Shown here piece after piece: positions 1 through 7,842 of a stretch of 64,000 nucleotides of DNA (within the stretch, counting starts at the first letter, position 1; every line of letters begins with the position of its first letter). This DNA is from CAYONP01 sp964405335 (GTDB lineage: Bacteria; Armatimonadota; UBA10988), in the NCBI GenBank assembly GCA_964405335.1, contig CAYONP010000005.1, positions 1 through 64,000 on the forward strand. The letters are read 5' to 3'. Both the position numbers and the translations under genes were made by a program. The notes under the pieces are model-generated. The model was not told the DNA's origin. It saw nothing but the letters and a program-made list of their open reading frames with translations, and did not search any database.

Positions 1-2
1 GC

Positions 3-407
3 CTCAGCGGGCCGCTGCTCGACCGCATCGACATGCACGTCGAGGTGCCGCCGCTGAGCAAGGAGGAGCTGGTCGACCGCCCGCGCGGCGAGCCGAGCGG
101 GGCGATCCGGCTGCGCGTGCAGATGGCCCGCGAGCGGCAGCTCGCCCGTTTCACCGGCACCAGGATGCGGATCAACGCCGAGATGAGCCCGCGGCAGATT
201 CGCAAGTACTGCGCCCTCGGCGCCGACGCCCAGCACCTGCTGCAGAGCGCGATCGACCAGCTCGGCCTGAGCGCCCGTGCCTACGACCGGATCCACAAGC
301 TGGCCCGCACGATAGCCGACCTGGATGGTCAGGAAGCGATCCAGGTCCCGCACGTGGCCGAGGCGATTCAGTACCGGGCGTTGGACCGGCGGTTGTGGAG
401 GAGGTAG
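3..407 (+). CDS. comM: ComM/YifB-family Mg-chelatase-like AAA+ ATPase, C-terminal part
   Basis: Only the last 134 codons are in the window. The reading frame is open from base 3, so the 5' end lies outside. The first visible residues (LSGPLLDRIDMHVEVPPL) match the end of the AAA+ core of the YifB/ComM family, including the conserved LLDRID segment. The rest is the C-terminal Mg-chelatase-like domain, with the typical run in which SARAYDRIHKLARTIADL leads to AEAIQYRALDR. ComM is a hexameric branch-migration helicase used during natural transformation and recombination; that role is family knowledge. The gene ends 34 bases before a cluster of REP palindromes. The family assignment is firm; the symbol is by homology. 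Confidence 0.9.
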   Translation, partial: LSGPLLDRIDMHVEVPPLSKEELVDRPRGEPSGAIRLRVQMARERQLARFTGTRMRINAEMSPRQIRKYCALGADAQHLLQSAIDQLGLSARAYDRIHKLARTIADLDGQEAIQVPHVAEAIQYRALDRRLWRR

Positions 408-441
408 TATCATAGGAGAGGCATCACAGTTTTGTAAATCC

Positions 442-605
442 GGTGCCACTGGCGGCTTGTCCGCCAGTGCATCGCGAGGCCGGCAACGCAGTGCTGGACG
501 AGGGATCCGGTGCCACTGGACGAGGGATCCGGTGCCACTGGCGGCTTGTCCGCCAGCGCCTTGCGGGCCCCGCAGCGCACTGGCTGGCGATCCGCCAGTG
601 GCACC
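442..605. repeat. REP palindrome cluster upstream of the RAYT gene
   Basis: Three copies of one palindromic unit lie here: 442-470 and 532-559 in one orientation, and 575-605 inverted. Each has a gtgccactggcgg arm, a short cttgt-like loop and a ccgccagtgc arm. The inverted pair (532-559 with 575-605) has the layout of a bacterial interspersed mosaic element. Another inverted copy lies downstream of the transposase at 1238-1266, and an inverted pair lies at 3361-3434. Units flanking a RAYT gene in this way are its usual substrates, by family knowledge. Confidence 0.85.
495..538. repeat. Perfect 22-bp tandem duplication inside the REP cluster
   Basis: Two exact head-to-tail copies of a 22-bp unit (495-516 and 517-538) read tggacgagggatccggtgcc plus ac. 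The end of the unit is the gtgccac head of the REP palindrome, so the duplication has copied the REP head together with unrelated sequence. It looks like slippage or an aborted REP transfer product. Confidence 0.85.
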
Positions 606-635
606 GTGGCGGAGGGGTAGCTGCGGAGTTCAACG

Positions 636-1211
636 TTGAACTCAGACCGCCCTCATCGCAAGCGCGTCCGCCACTACGACCGGTCCGGTGATGCACACGC
701 CCTGACCTTCTCGTGTTACCGGAAGCTCGACCTGCTAACCGACGACCGCATCCTGCGGCTCCTGTCGGAGGCCGTTGACCGGGCACGGCAGACGGCCGGC
801 TTCGGCCTGACCGGCTTCGTGTTCATGCCGAACCACGTACACCTGCTCGTCTTCCCGACTCGCGACGACGCCACCGTGTCGGCGCTGCTGTATGCTATCA
901 AACGACCGTTCTCATATCGCGCCAAGCAGCTCTGGACGGCCGAGCGCAGTCCTTGGATCGACCGGCTCGCCGTCCGCGAACGTCCGGCTCGGTTGACCTT
1001 CAGGTTCTGGCAGGAGGGCGGCGGGTTCGATGACAACTTGTCGGATCCCGCCGAGGTTCGGCGGACGCTGGACTACATGCACGCCAACCCAATCCGGCGC
1101 GGTCTGTGTGTGGAGCCAGCCGATTGGCGCTGTTCCAGTTGGCATCACTGGTCAGGGGATCGCCTGCCCGACAGCTTGCCCGTCGTCGACGGATGGCCGG
1201 ATGCGTGGTAG
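636..1211 (+). CDS. REP-associated tyrosine transposase (RAYT, Y1_Tnp/IS200-like fold)
   Basis: A 191-residue protein of the Y1 transposase superfamily. The HUH motif is in MPNHVHLLV (H67, H69), which is the metal-binding signature. Y94 in KRPFSYRAK is a candidate catalytic tyrosine. The C-terminal part carries the RAYT-type stretch FWQEGGGFDDN followed by YMHANPIRRGL. The start is TTG at 636, seven bases after a ggag ribosome-binding site at 625-628; no in-frame ATG gives a complete N-terminus. RAYTs nick and join single-stranded REP palindromes and are usually single-copy, domesticated genes. REP units on both sides (442-605 and 1238-1309) support that role. It looks intact. Confidence 0.92.
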   Translation: MNSDRPHRKRVRHYDRSGDAHALTFSCYRKLDLLTDDRILRLLSEAVDRARQTAGFGLTGFVFMPNHVHLLVFPTRDDATVSALLYAIKRPFSYRAKQLWTAERSPWIDRLAVRERPARLTFRFWQEGGGFDDNLSDPAEVRRTLDYMHANPIRRGLCVEPADWRCSSWHHWSGDRLPDSLPVVDGWPDAW

Positions 1212-1237
1212 CCGTCGCGTTCGACAACGATGCCGCA

Positions 1238-1309
1238 ACACTGGCGGACAAGCCGCCAGTGGCACCGTGTTCAGTGGCACCGTGTTCAGTGGCACCGTGT
1301 CCAGTGGCA
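1238..1309. repeat. Inverted REP unit followed by 15-bp tandem array
   Basis: A full inverted REP palindrome occupies 1238-1266, 26 bases after the transposase stop codon. It runs into a tandem array of a 15-bp unit, agtggcaccgtgttc (1258-1272, 1273-1287, and 1288-1302 with one change, plus a partial copy to 1309). The unit is the terminal arm of the REP plus spacer. The remaining bases up to the oppF stop at 1364 show no gene or obvious terminator. Confidence 0.85.
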
Positions 1310-1363
1310 CCATGTCCTCGAGGCCGCGCCACCCCGAACCGATCGCAGCAGGCGGGGGGCTCG

Positions 1364-2347
1364 CTACGGCACGACCTCCGCCATCCGCTCCCCCACCCTC
1401 TCCGCCTCGCGGCAGGCCGAGCGGTGCGCGCCGCTGGTCCAGACCGGCGGCTCGCCCTCCGCGCAGGGCGGGGTGGCGATGGGACAGCGGGGGTGGAAGC
1501 GACAGCCCGGCGGAATCGCCGTCGCCGACGGTACGTCGCCGCGGAGGACCAGGCGCGGCGGATGGGCCTCGGGGTCGGGCACCGGCACGGCCGACAGCAG
1601 AGCGCGGGTGTAGGGATGCCGGGGATCGTCGTAGACCTCGTCGACCGGCCCTTGCTCGACAATCCGACCGAGGTACATCACCGCCACCTGGTCGCAGATC
1701 TGGCGCACCACCGCCAGGTCGTGGGCGATGAACAGGTAGCTCAGCCCAAACTCGGTGCGCAGCCGATCGAGCAGTTGCAGCACCTGCGCCTGGACCGTGA
1801 CATCGAGCGCCGAGACCGGCTCGTCGCAGACGATCAGTCGCGGCTCGACCGCCAGCGCACGGGCGATGCCGATGCGCTGGCGCTGCCCGCCCGAGAACTG
1901 GTTCGGGTAGCGGTCCATCATGCTGGGCAGCAGGCCGACGCGCTCGAGTAACTCGGCCACCCGCTGCCGCACGGCGCGCGGCTTGACGCGCCGGTGGATG
2001 AGCAGCGGCTCGGCGATGGCTTGGAGCACGGTCATCCGCGGGTTGAGCGAGCTGAACGGGTCTTGAAACACGAGCTGCGCCCGGCGACGATAAGCCCGCA
2101 GCGCGGAGCCGGCGAGGGCGAAGACGTCCTCGCCGTCGAACCGGCAGGTGCCGCGCTCGGCCTCGACCAGGCGCAAGATGGCGCGGCCGGTGGTGCTCTT
2201 GCCGCAGCCGCTCTCGCCGACCAGGCCAAGGCAGCGGCCGGCCTCGAGCGTGAAGCTGACCCCGTCGACGGCGCGCACACGCGTCACCCCGTCGCGCGCG
2301 GTGAAGGTGACGTGCAGATCCTCGACCTGGAGCAGCGGGTCGCTCAT
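1364..2347 (-). CDS. oppF: Peptide ABC transporter ATP-binding protein, OppF/DppF type
   Basis: A 327-residue ATPase energising import of di- or oligopeptides at the inner membrane. Walker A (GESGCGKST), the signature (FSGGQRQRIG) and Walker B (LIVCDEPVSALD) are complete. The C-terminus carries the oligopeptide-transporter extension (CRFHPRCPIATPPC) typical of OppD/OppF. The start ATG overlaps the stop of the preceding TPR gene as ATGA (2344-2347), so the two are translationally coupled. It is the last gene of the opp-like operon read from 7777. Family assignment is firm; the peptide-length preference is unknown. Confidence 0.93.
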   Translation of the reverse strand: MSDPLLQVEDLHVTFTARDGVTRVRAVDGVSFTLEAGRCLGLVGESGCGKSTTGRAILRLVEAERGTCRFDGEDVFALAGSALRAYRRRAQLVFQDPFSSLNPRMTVLQAIAEPLLIHRRVKPRAVRQRVAELLERVGLLPSMMDRYPNQFSGGQRQRIGIARALAVEPRLIVCDEPVSALDVTVQAQVLQLLDRLRTEFGLSYLFIAHDLAVVRQICDQVAVMYLGRIVEQGPVDEVYDDPRHPYTRALLSAVPVPDPEAHPPRLVLRGDVPSATAIPPGCRFHPRCPIATPPCAEGEPPVWTSGAHRSACREAERVGERMAEVVP

Positions 2348-3480
2348 CGCGGCGGATGCTCCTCGTAGAACGCGGCCAGCAGCGCGGCGTCGGTCGGATC
2401 CTCCCCGGCCGCCAGCCGTGCCCGCTCCCAGGCCTGGTAGTCGCGCTGCCAGCGCAGCGCGCGCTCGCGGATGCGCCAGTGCTCGATCGGCCGCAGCCGG
2501 CCACGGGCGTCGCGGTCGAGGGCTTCGGCCACCTGCGCCTGGTAGAACGGAATGTCGGTACTGCGCGGATGCTCCAGCTCATAGGCCCGCTGGTAGGCGT
2601 GCCAGGCGAGGTAGCGGTCGCCCTCGGCGGCGAGCAGCTCGGCCAGCACGAAGGCATACTCGGCTTGCTCGCGCTCCGGACCGGTGAGTAGCAGCACCAG
2701 GCTCTCGATCACATCGTCTTCGAGCCCGAGCCGGTCGAGGATGCTGCGCGGCAGGAGCGGTCGCTCGCCGCTGCGGGTGGTCCGCGGTGCATCGAGTCGG
2801 AAGCGCTCGCCGAGCCGGTCGGCCAAGTCATAGCCGAGCATCGTCGGCAGCCGCTCGGGCGTGCCCTCGAGCCCGCCGGCGGCGAAGAAGCGCATGGCCA
2901 GGAGTTGGTACCACACCAGGCTGCCCGGCCGGTCGGGCTCGGCCTCGACAGCGCGCTGCAGCGTCTCGGCGGCGGCGCCCCAGGTCTCGCGCCAGGCCTG
3001 CAGCGTGCCCAGGTTGGCCAGGGTGGTGAACAGCCCGGGGTAGCGCTCGGCCTTTTCGCGCAGCAGCCGCTCGGCCTCGGTCAGGTCACCCAGCCGCGCC
3101 TGGGCGGCGGCCAAGTCGTCATACAGCGCCGGGGTCAGCGGCCGGTCGCCGCGCTCGGTGGTCACCTGCTCGATGCGCCGCTGCGAGAACTCGCGGGTGT
3201 GGACCGGCACGAAGCCGAAGACGGCCTCGAAGGCTCCCGGCCGCGCGGCACGTTCGGCCGCCGGCGTGTCGCGGTCGTGCAGGCAGCAGGCCAGGCCCAT
3301 GGCCGGCATCAGGAGCAGCGCCGGCCAGCCGGCGGCGATTGACCGCCACCGGCCGAGCTCGGTGCCACTGGCGGCTTGTCCGCCAGTGCGCCGCGAGCCC
3401 TTCGACGCACTGGCGGGCAAGCCGCCAGCGGCACAGCGAACCGCCGACCGGGACTCGTGACGGCTGCCTAGACTACGCAT
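2344..3480 (-). CDS. TPR-like lipoprotein encoded inside the peptide transporter operon
   Basis: About 378 residues. The chosen ATG at 3480 overlaps the end of oppD by 8 bases and lies seven bases after a ggagg site, the only good start signal. The N-region is odd: residues about 15-50 are encoded by an inverted REP pair (3361-3434). It is followed by a hydrophobic stretch (SIAAGWPALLLMPAMGLACC) resembling a lipoprotein signal with cleavage before a cysteine. The body contains TPR-like helix pairs (DDLAAAQARLGDLTEAERLL, then a second around NLGTLQAWRETWGAAAETL). An alternative start is M70 of the longer frame (3309), which lacks a clear ribosome site. No enzyme motif is visible. Tight coupling to oppD and oppF suggests an envelope accessory of the transporter. 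Confidence 0.7.
   Translation of the reverse strand: MRSLGSRHESRSAVRCAAGGLPASASKGSRRTGGQAASGTELGRWRSIAAGWPALLLMPAMGLACCLHDRDTPAAERAARPGAFEAVFGFVPVHTREFSQRRIEQVTTERGDRPLTPALYDDLAAAQARLGDLTEAERLLREKAERYPGLFTTLANLGTLQAWRETWGAAAETLQRAVEAEPDRPGSLVWYQLLAMRFFAAGGLEGTPERLPTMLGYDLADRLGERFRLDAPRTTRSGERPLLPRSILDRLGLEDDVIESLVLLLTGPEREQAEYAFVLAELLAAEGDRYLAWHAYQRAYELEHPRSTDIPFYQAQVAEALDRDARGRLRPIEHWRIRERALRWQRDYQAWERARLAAGEDPTDAALLAAFYEEHPPR
3361..3434. repeat. Inverted REP pair within the coding sequence
   Basis: Two REP units of the same family as those around the transposase, 3361-3390 and inverted 3406-3434, separated by 15 bases. They lie in frame within the N-terminal region of the TPR lipoprotein gene (2344-3480), between its ribosome-binding site/ATG and its hydrophobic signal segment. 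The frame remains open through both units. Confidence 0.85.
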
Positions 3481-4300
3481 CGGCCGCCTCCGGCACGGAC
3501 TGCTCGTGTGGCGCATCGAGCCGCGGCACAGCGCGCAGCAGCGTCTGCGTGTAGACGTTTTCGGGCGCCGCGAACAGCCCGCGCACGTCGCGCTCCTCGA
3601 CCACGCGGCCGTCGCGCATGACCGTCACCCGATCGGCCATCTGGGCGACCACGCCGAGGTCGTGGGTGATCAGCAGCAGGGCCATGTTCGATTCGGCCTG
3701 CAGCCGGCGCAGCAGATCCAGTATCTGCGCCTGGACGCTGACGTCGAGCGCCGTGGTCGGCTCGTCGGCGATGAGCAGCTTCGGCCCGCAGGCGACCGCC
3801 ATGGCAATCATCACCCGCTGGCGCTGCCCGCCCGAGAGCTGGTGCGGCCAATCGCGCGCCCGCTGCGCCGGGGCGGGGATGCCGACATGGCCGAGCGCCT
3901 CGACCGCGGCGTCCCAGGCGGCCCGGTCGTCGAGCCCGCGGTGCAGGCGGATCGCCTCGGCCACTTGCGCGCCGATAGGATAGACCGGGTTGAGCGCCGC
4001 CAGCGGGTCCTGTGGAATGAGGCCGACAGCCCCGCCGCGCAGCTTGCGCCGCTCCTCGGCACTCAGCGCGAGCAGCTCGCGGCCGTCGAATCGGATGGCG
4101 CCGGCGGTGATGCGCCCGGCGGGCGGCACCAGCCCCATCACGCTGAGCGCCGAGATCGACTTGCCGCAGCCGCTCTCGCCGACCAGGCCGACGGTCTGGC
4201 CCGCGCCGACGCTCAGGTCGAGCTGCTCGACCGCGACGGTGACGCCGCCACGGCCGGCGAACTCGACCCGCAGGCCGGTGATCTCGAGCAGCGCGCTCAA
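3473..4300 (-). CDS. oppD: Peptide ABC transporter ATP-binding protein, OppD/DppD type
   Basis: A 275-residue ATPase partner of OppF. Walker A (GESGCGKSISALSVMG), the signature (LSGGQRQRVM) and Walker B (LLIADEPTTALD) are all present. The start is TTG at 4300 in a TTGA overlap with the oppB stop, and the first residues (SALLEITGLRVEF) fit family N-termini. A longer in-frame reading toward 4570 would overlap oppB and is not needed. The protein ends soon after LLRAVPRL and lacks the cysteine-containing oligopeptide C-terminal extension present in OppF, so it is shorter than the usual 320-330 residues. It overlaps the following TPR gene by 8 bases. Confidence 0.92.
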   Translation of the reverse strand: MSALLEITGLRVEFAGRGGVTVAVEQLDLSVGAGQTVGLVGESGCGKSISALSVMGLVPPAGRITAGAIRFDGRELLALSAEERRKLRGGAVGLIPQDPLAALNPVYPIGAQVAEAIRLHRGLDDRAAWDAAVEALGHVGIPAPAQRARDWPHQLSGGQRQRVMIAMAVACGPKLLIADEPTTALDVSVQAQILDLLRRLQAESNMALLLITHDLGVVAQMADRVTVMRDGRVVEERDVRGLFAAPENVYTQTLLRAVPRLDAPHEQSVPEAADA

Positions 4301-5277
4301 CCCGCGGCTCCCACGCCGATGCGCGGGTCGAGCCACTGGTAGAGCAGATCGACGATGATGTTGGCGACAATCACCAGCGCCGCGGAGAAGAGCACCGTGC
4401 CCATGACCAGCGGAATGTCGAGCGTGAAGATGGCGGCCACCACCTGCGAACCGAGCCCCGGCCAACTGAACACCGCCTCGGTGAAGACCACCCCGCCGAA
4501 CAGCCGCGCGGTATCGAGGCCGAGGACGGTGACCAGCGGCAGCATCGCGTTGCGGAAGGCGTGCTTCCAAATCACCACCCGCTCGGGCAGGCCCTTGGCG
4601 CGGGCGGTGCGGATGTACTCGGTCGGCAGCACCTCGAGCATGTTGGTGTGGATCAGCCGCATGTAGTAACCGACACCGGCCAGGCCGAGGGTCAGCGACG
4701 GCAGGCAGAGGTGCCAGAACGAGCCGATGCTGCCGACGGGGAACAGCCGCCAGTCGTAGGCGAACTGGTACTGCATCATCCGCCCGAGCCAGAAGGTCGG
4801 GATCGAGTAGGTCACCACCGCGACGATGAGCATCAGCTTGTCGGGCCAGCGGCCGCGGTGCTGCGAGGTCCAGACGCCAATCGGCACGCCCACGCCGACC
4901 CAGACCACCAGCCCGCCCAGCGCCAGCCAGGTGGTATACGGCAGGCGGGCGAGCAGCAGGTCGATCACCGGCTGCTCGTAGAACGTCGAACTGCCCAAGT
5001 CGCCCTGACAGACACGGCCGATGTAGCGCGCGAACTGGATCGGCACCGGGCGATCGAGGCCCAGCTCGCGGCGGATCCGGTCGACCGTCTCCTGGTCGGC
5101 CTTCTCGCCGGCGATCATCTGCGCCGGGTCGCCCGAGAGGTGGAGCAAAAGGAAGATAATCAGCGCCGTGCAGAGCAGCGTGAAGGCGCCCCAGGCCAGG
5201 CGCGTCAGCAGCCGCCCGAGCAAGGTCGCCCGGAACCTACGCCAACCGTGCGGTGGAAACGGCTGCCGGATGCTCAT
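4297..5277 (-). CDS. oppB: Peptide ABC transporter permease, OppB/DppB type
   Basis: A 326-residue inner-membrane permease. The N-terminal membrane helix (FTLLCTALIIFLLLHLSGDP), the long periplasmic loop with LGLDRPVPIQFARY, several further membrane segments, and the EAA loop that contacts the ATPase (EYIRTARAKGLPERVV) are all characteristic of OppB/DppB. The start ATG at 5277 overlaps the PHP gene stop as ATGA. The usual second permease (OppC/DppC) does not follow; oppD begins at once. OppB normally pairs with OppC, so either a partner is encoded elsewhere or this subunit forms a homodimer. Confidence 0.93.
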   Translation of the reverse strand: MSIRQPFPPHGWRRFRATLLGRLLTRLAWGAFTLLCTALIIFLLLHLSGDPAQMIAGEKADQETVDRIRRELGLDRPVPIQFARYIGRVCQGDLGSSTFYEQPVIDLLLARLPYTTWLALGGLVVWVGVGVPIGVWTSQHRGRWPDKLMLIVAVVTYSIPTFWLGRMMQYQFAYDWRLFPVGSIGSFWHLCLPSLTLGLAGVGYYMRLIHTNMLEVLPTEYIRTARAKGLPERVVIWKHAFRNAMLPLVTVLGLDTARLFGGVVFTEAVFSWPGLGSQVVAAIFTLDIPLVMGTVLFSAALVIVANIIVDLLYQWLDPRIGVGAAG

Positions 5278-6128
5278 GCCTCCTCGATGAACACGGGATT
5301 GGTCCACGCCGCCTGCCGGCCGGCGCCCCAGCACTCGACCCGCACATAGCCCTCGCCGCCGGTGACCTCATAGCTGGCCGCCGGGCCGGCGCAGAACCGC
5401 ACCACCCGTCCATGCTTGGCGACGAACCGAATCTCCGCCGCCGCCGGCGCGGTCACGCTCAGTGTGGCGCCGTCGAGTGTGATCCGCTCGATCACCACGC
5501 CGGTGCTGGCGTAGAACCGCCCCGCCTTCAGCGCCGCGACGATCGCCGCCGGGTCGCGCTCGGCGGCGACCATGGTCCAGCCGCGCGGGCCGTGGGGCCG
5601 GTCGTGGAAGTCGTCGTTGGCATAGCCCCAAACGCGCCGGCCGGCCGAAAGCAGCATGTCCCAGCGGTCGAGCGCGTGCGACTCGCCCTCGAGGAAGTCG
5701 ATCACCGAGTTGAAGATCTCGATCCCGTGGAATGGCCCGACGGCGGCGAGTGCTGCCTGCGGCCAGTGACCGAAGTCGGCCAGCCAGTTCGGGTGGTTCA
5801 GGAAGCAGAGCGCGCCGTCGGCCATGATCTCGGCGACAATCCCGCCCCGCGGCCGGCTGGTGTCATAGACCTTGGCCACGCCGACGGCGTTCAGGTGCGG
5901 CCCACCGCGCGAGACCTCGACGCCGGGGATGAGCACCAACCGGTCGTCGCCGGGCAGCGGGCAGAGCGTGTCGTGGTCGGTCAGGGCCAGGAAGTCGTAG
6001 CCGGCGGCGGCGTAGTGCTCGACCACCTCCTCGGGCGTCAGCCGCCCATCACTGCAGGTGGTGTGCGTGTGCAAGTTGCCGCGCAGCCAGGCGCCGCCGG
6101 CGCCGGCATAGGGGTTGGACAGGGTCAT
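5274..6128 (-). CDS. PHP-domain metal-dependent phosphoesterase
   Basis: A 284-residue protein with the PHP motifs in order: HTHTTCSDG (H20, H22, D27), LTDHDT (D51, H52, D53), PGVEVS (E71), FLNHPNW, and NDDFH. These are the metal ligands of PHP phosphoesterases, which hydrolyse phosphate esters or nucleotides. A C-terminal domain of about 80 residues is beta-rich and without assigned role. No signal peptide is seen, so a cytoplasmic location is likely. Both ends are coupled: ATGA with the binding-protein gene stop at 6125-6128 and ATGA with oppB at 5274-5277. Its insertion between the binding protein and permease genes suggests that it processes an imported phosphorylated substrate, but that is inference. 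Confidence 0.85.
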   Translation of the reverse strand: MTLSNPYAGAGGAWLRGNLHTHTTCSDGRLTPEEVVEHYAAAGYDFLALTDHDTLCPLPGDDRLVLIPGVEVSRGGPHLNAVGVAKVYDTSRPRGGIVAEIMADGALCFLNHPNWLADFGHWPQAALAAVGPFHGIEIFNSVIDFLEGESHALDRWDMLLSAGRRVWGYANDDFHDRPHGPRGWTMVAAERDPAAIVAALKAGRFYASTGVVIERITLDGATLSVTAPAAAEIRFVAKHGRVVRFCAGPAASYEVTGGEGYVRVECWGAGRQAAWTNPVFIEEA

Positions 6129-7777
6129 GGGGCACGTCCTTCGCTCGCTTCGGCGATGGGCTGGTTCGGGTCGACCAGCCAGCAACGCTCCTCGACCGAC
6201 GACCAGACGGGGTGCATCTGGTAGTTGGCCACCCAGGGCTGGACCAGCCGATAGGCGATCGGGTGGTAGATGAAGATCCACGGCGCGTCGTCGACGATGA
6301 TCCGCTCGGCCTCCTGATACAACGCGTAGCGCCGCGGGAAGTCCTGCTCGGCCGCGGCGCGGGCGAGGATCTCGTTGACCCGCGGGTTGTCGTAGAAGGA
6401 GCGGTTGTTGCAGTTCTGCTCGGTGATCCGCTCGCCGTTGAGCAACACATCGAGGAAGTTCGACGGGTCGGGATAGTCCTGGAACCAGGCGTTGACGGTG
6501 AACGGCACGGTCTTTCGCTTGGCCGCCAGGTCGACCCACTCGGGGAACGCCACCGCGCGCATGTTGGCCGTCACGCCGACCTCGCGCAGATAGGCCTGCA
6601 CCGCCTCGGCCCAGCGCTGCTCGGCCGGCCGCGAGCGGGTCATCAACTCGATCTCGAGCCCGTCGCCGTAGCCCGCCTGGTCCAGCAGTTGTCGCGCCTT
6701 GGCCGGGTTGTAGGGATAGCCGACCAGCTCCGGGTCATAGCCGGGCATCGGCGGCGGCAGCACGCCGCGCGCCGGCACGGCGGTGCCGCTCAGGATCTGG
6801 TTGCAGATCCGCTCCTTGTCGACGGCGTAGTTGAACGCCTGGCGGACCTGCTTGCCGCGCTCGCCGACGAACGGCTCCATTTCGCAGTTCATGCTGCAAT
6901 AGAAGGTGGCCGACTCGGGGATGCTGCGCCGCAGCGGGTCGAACTCAGCGTCGGTCAGCACGCGCGGCAGGTCGGGCAGCGGGATGGCATTGAGCACATC
7001 CAGTTCGCCGCGCTCGAACATCATCAACTGGATGAACTCCTCGATCCCAAAGCGCTGCTCGATCACGTCGACGTAGGCCGTGTCGTCGCGGTAGTAGTCT
7101 TCGAACCGCCGGACGCGGATGCGGAACCCGCGGCTCCACTCCTCCAGCCGATACGGCCCGGCACCGACGGCATGGCTGCCCCATTCGCCGCTGGTCGACC
7201 ACTTCTCCACCTCCTCGCGCGGGATGGGATAGGCAAACGGCATGGTCAGCACGTTGAGGAACGCCACGTCGGGCTCGATCAGCTCGAAGATCAGGGTCTG
7301 GTCGTCAGGCGTGCGGATGCCGGCCACGTGGTCGACTTCACCGTCGACAAACGCCTGCGCGCCGACAATGTTGGTGAAGAAGTCGATCGCCGGCGAGATG
7401 GTGGCCGGGGTGAGGATGCGCTCGATGGCGTAACGGAAGTCCTCGCTGACCACCTTGCGGCCGTTGTGGAAGAGCACGTCGTCGCGCAGCGCGAAAGTGA
7501 AGATGCGCCCGTCCTCGATGGTCGGCATCTCGCGGGCGATGGCCGGCTCGAGCTCCGCGCTGTCGTCCTTGTAGTTGAGCAGGCCGTCGTAGATCAGGCG
7601 CTCGAACCGCCAACTCGAAACGTCGTAGCCGATCGCCGTGTCGAGGCTGCGCATGTCGTCGAACGAGGCCATGCGCAGCGTGCCGCCGAACCGCCCGCGC
7701 TGACCCTCGAGCTGCGGCCCCGGCCGCGCGCAGGCGCCGAGCAGGAGCGGCAGCAGGAGCAGCGTGGCGCGTGGCAT
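6125..7777 (-). CDS. Peptide ABC transporter substrate-binding lipoprotein (SBP family 5)
   Basis: A 550-residue extracytoplasmic solute-binding protein. The N-terminus (LLLLPLLLGAC) is a lipoprotein signal with lipobox LGAC, so the mature protein is anchored by Cys at about residue 16. The family-5 fold shows in LRMASFDDMRSLDTAIG, FALRDDVLFHNGRKV, VRQAFNYAVDKERI, YPYNPAKARQLLDQAGY and the late PDPSNFLDVLL. It is the first gene of the minus-strand operon and delivers substrate to OppB and the ATPases. No strong ribosome site precedes the ATG at 7777. A nested hairpin lies 66-128 bases upstream. Confidence 0.93.
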   Translation of the reverse strand: MPRATLLLLPLLLGACARPGPQLEGQRGRFGGTLRMASFDDMRSLDTAIGYDVSSWRFERLIYDGLLNYKDDSAELEPAIAREMPTIEDGRIFTFALRDDVLFHNGRKVVSEDFRYAIERILTPATISPAIDFFTNIVGAQAFVDGEVDHVAGIRTPDDQTLIFELIEPDVAFLNVLTMPFAYPIPREEVEKWSTSGEWGSHAVGAGPYRLEEWSRGFRIRVRRFEDYYRDDTAYVDVIEQRFGIEEFIQLMMFERGELDVLNAIPLPDLPRVLTDAEFDPLRRSIPESATFYCSMNCEMEPFVGERGKQVRQAFNYAVDKERICNQILSGTAVPARGVLPPPMPGYDPELVGYPYNPAKARQLLDQAGYGDGLEIELMTRSRPAEQRWAEAVQAYLREVGVTANMRAVAFPEWVDLAAKRKTVPFTVNAWFQDYPDPSNFLDVLLNGERITEQNCNNRSFYDNPRVNEILARAAAEQDFPRRYALYQEAERIIVDDAPWIFIYHPIAYRLVQPWVANYQMHPVWSSVEERCWLVDPNQPIAEASEGRAP

Positions 7778-7842
7778 GAGAGCAGGTTCGACGCGGCGCC
7801 GGCGGCTCCTGCGCGTTCGTCAGCGCGGCCGCGCGGATTGGA

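Noticed and set aside
410..786. Short open frames across the REP cluster
   Set aside because: They are made of repeat sequence in several frames and overlap the RAYT gene; no ribosome site or conserved product.
1258..1309. 15-bp tandem array considered as a CRISPR
   Set aside because: No spacers of 25-40 bases and no cas genes; the units are contiguous and derive from the REP arm.
4297..5277. OppB as a possible fusion of both permeases
   Set aside because: Its length (326 residues) and single EAA loop fit one permease only.
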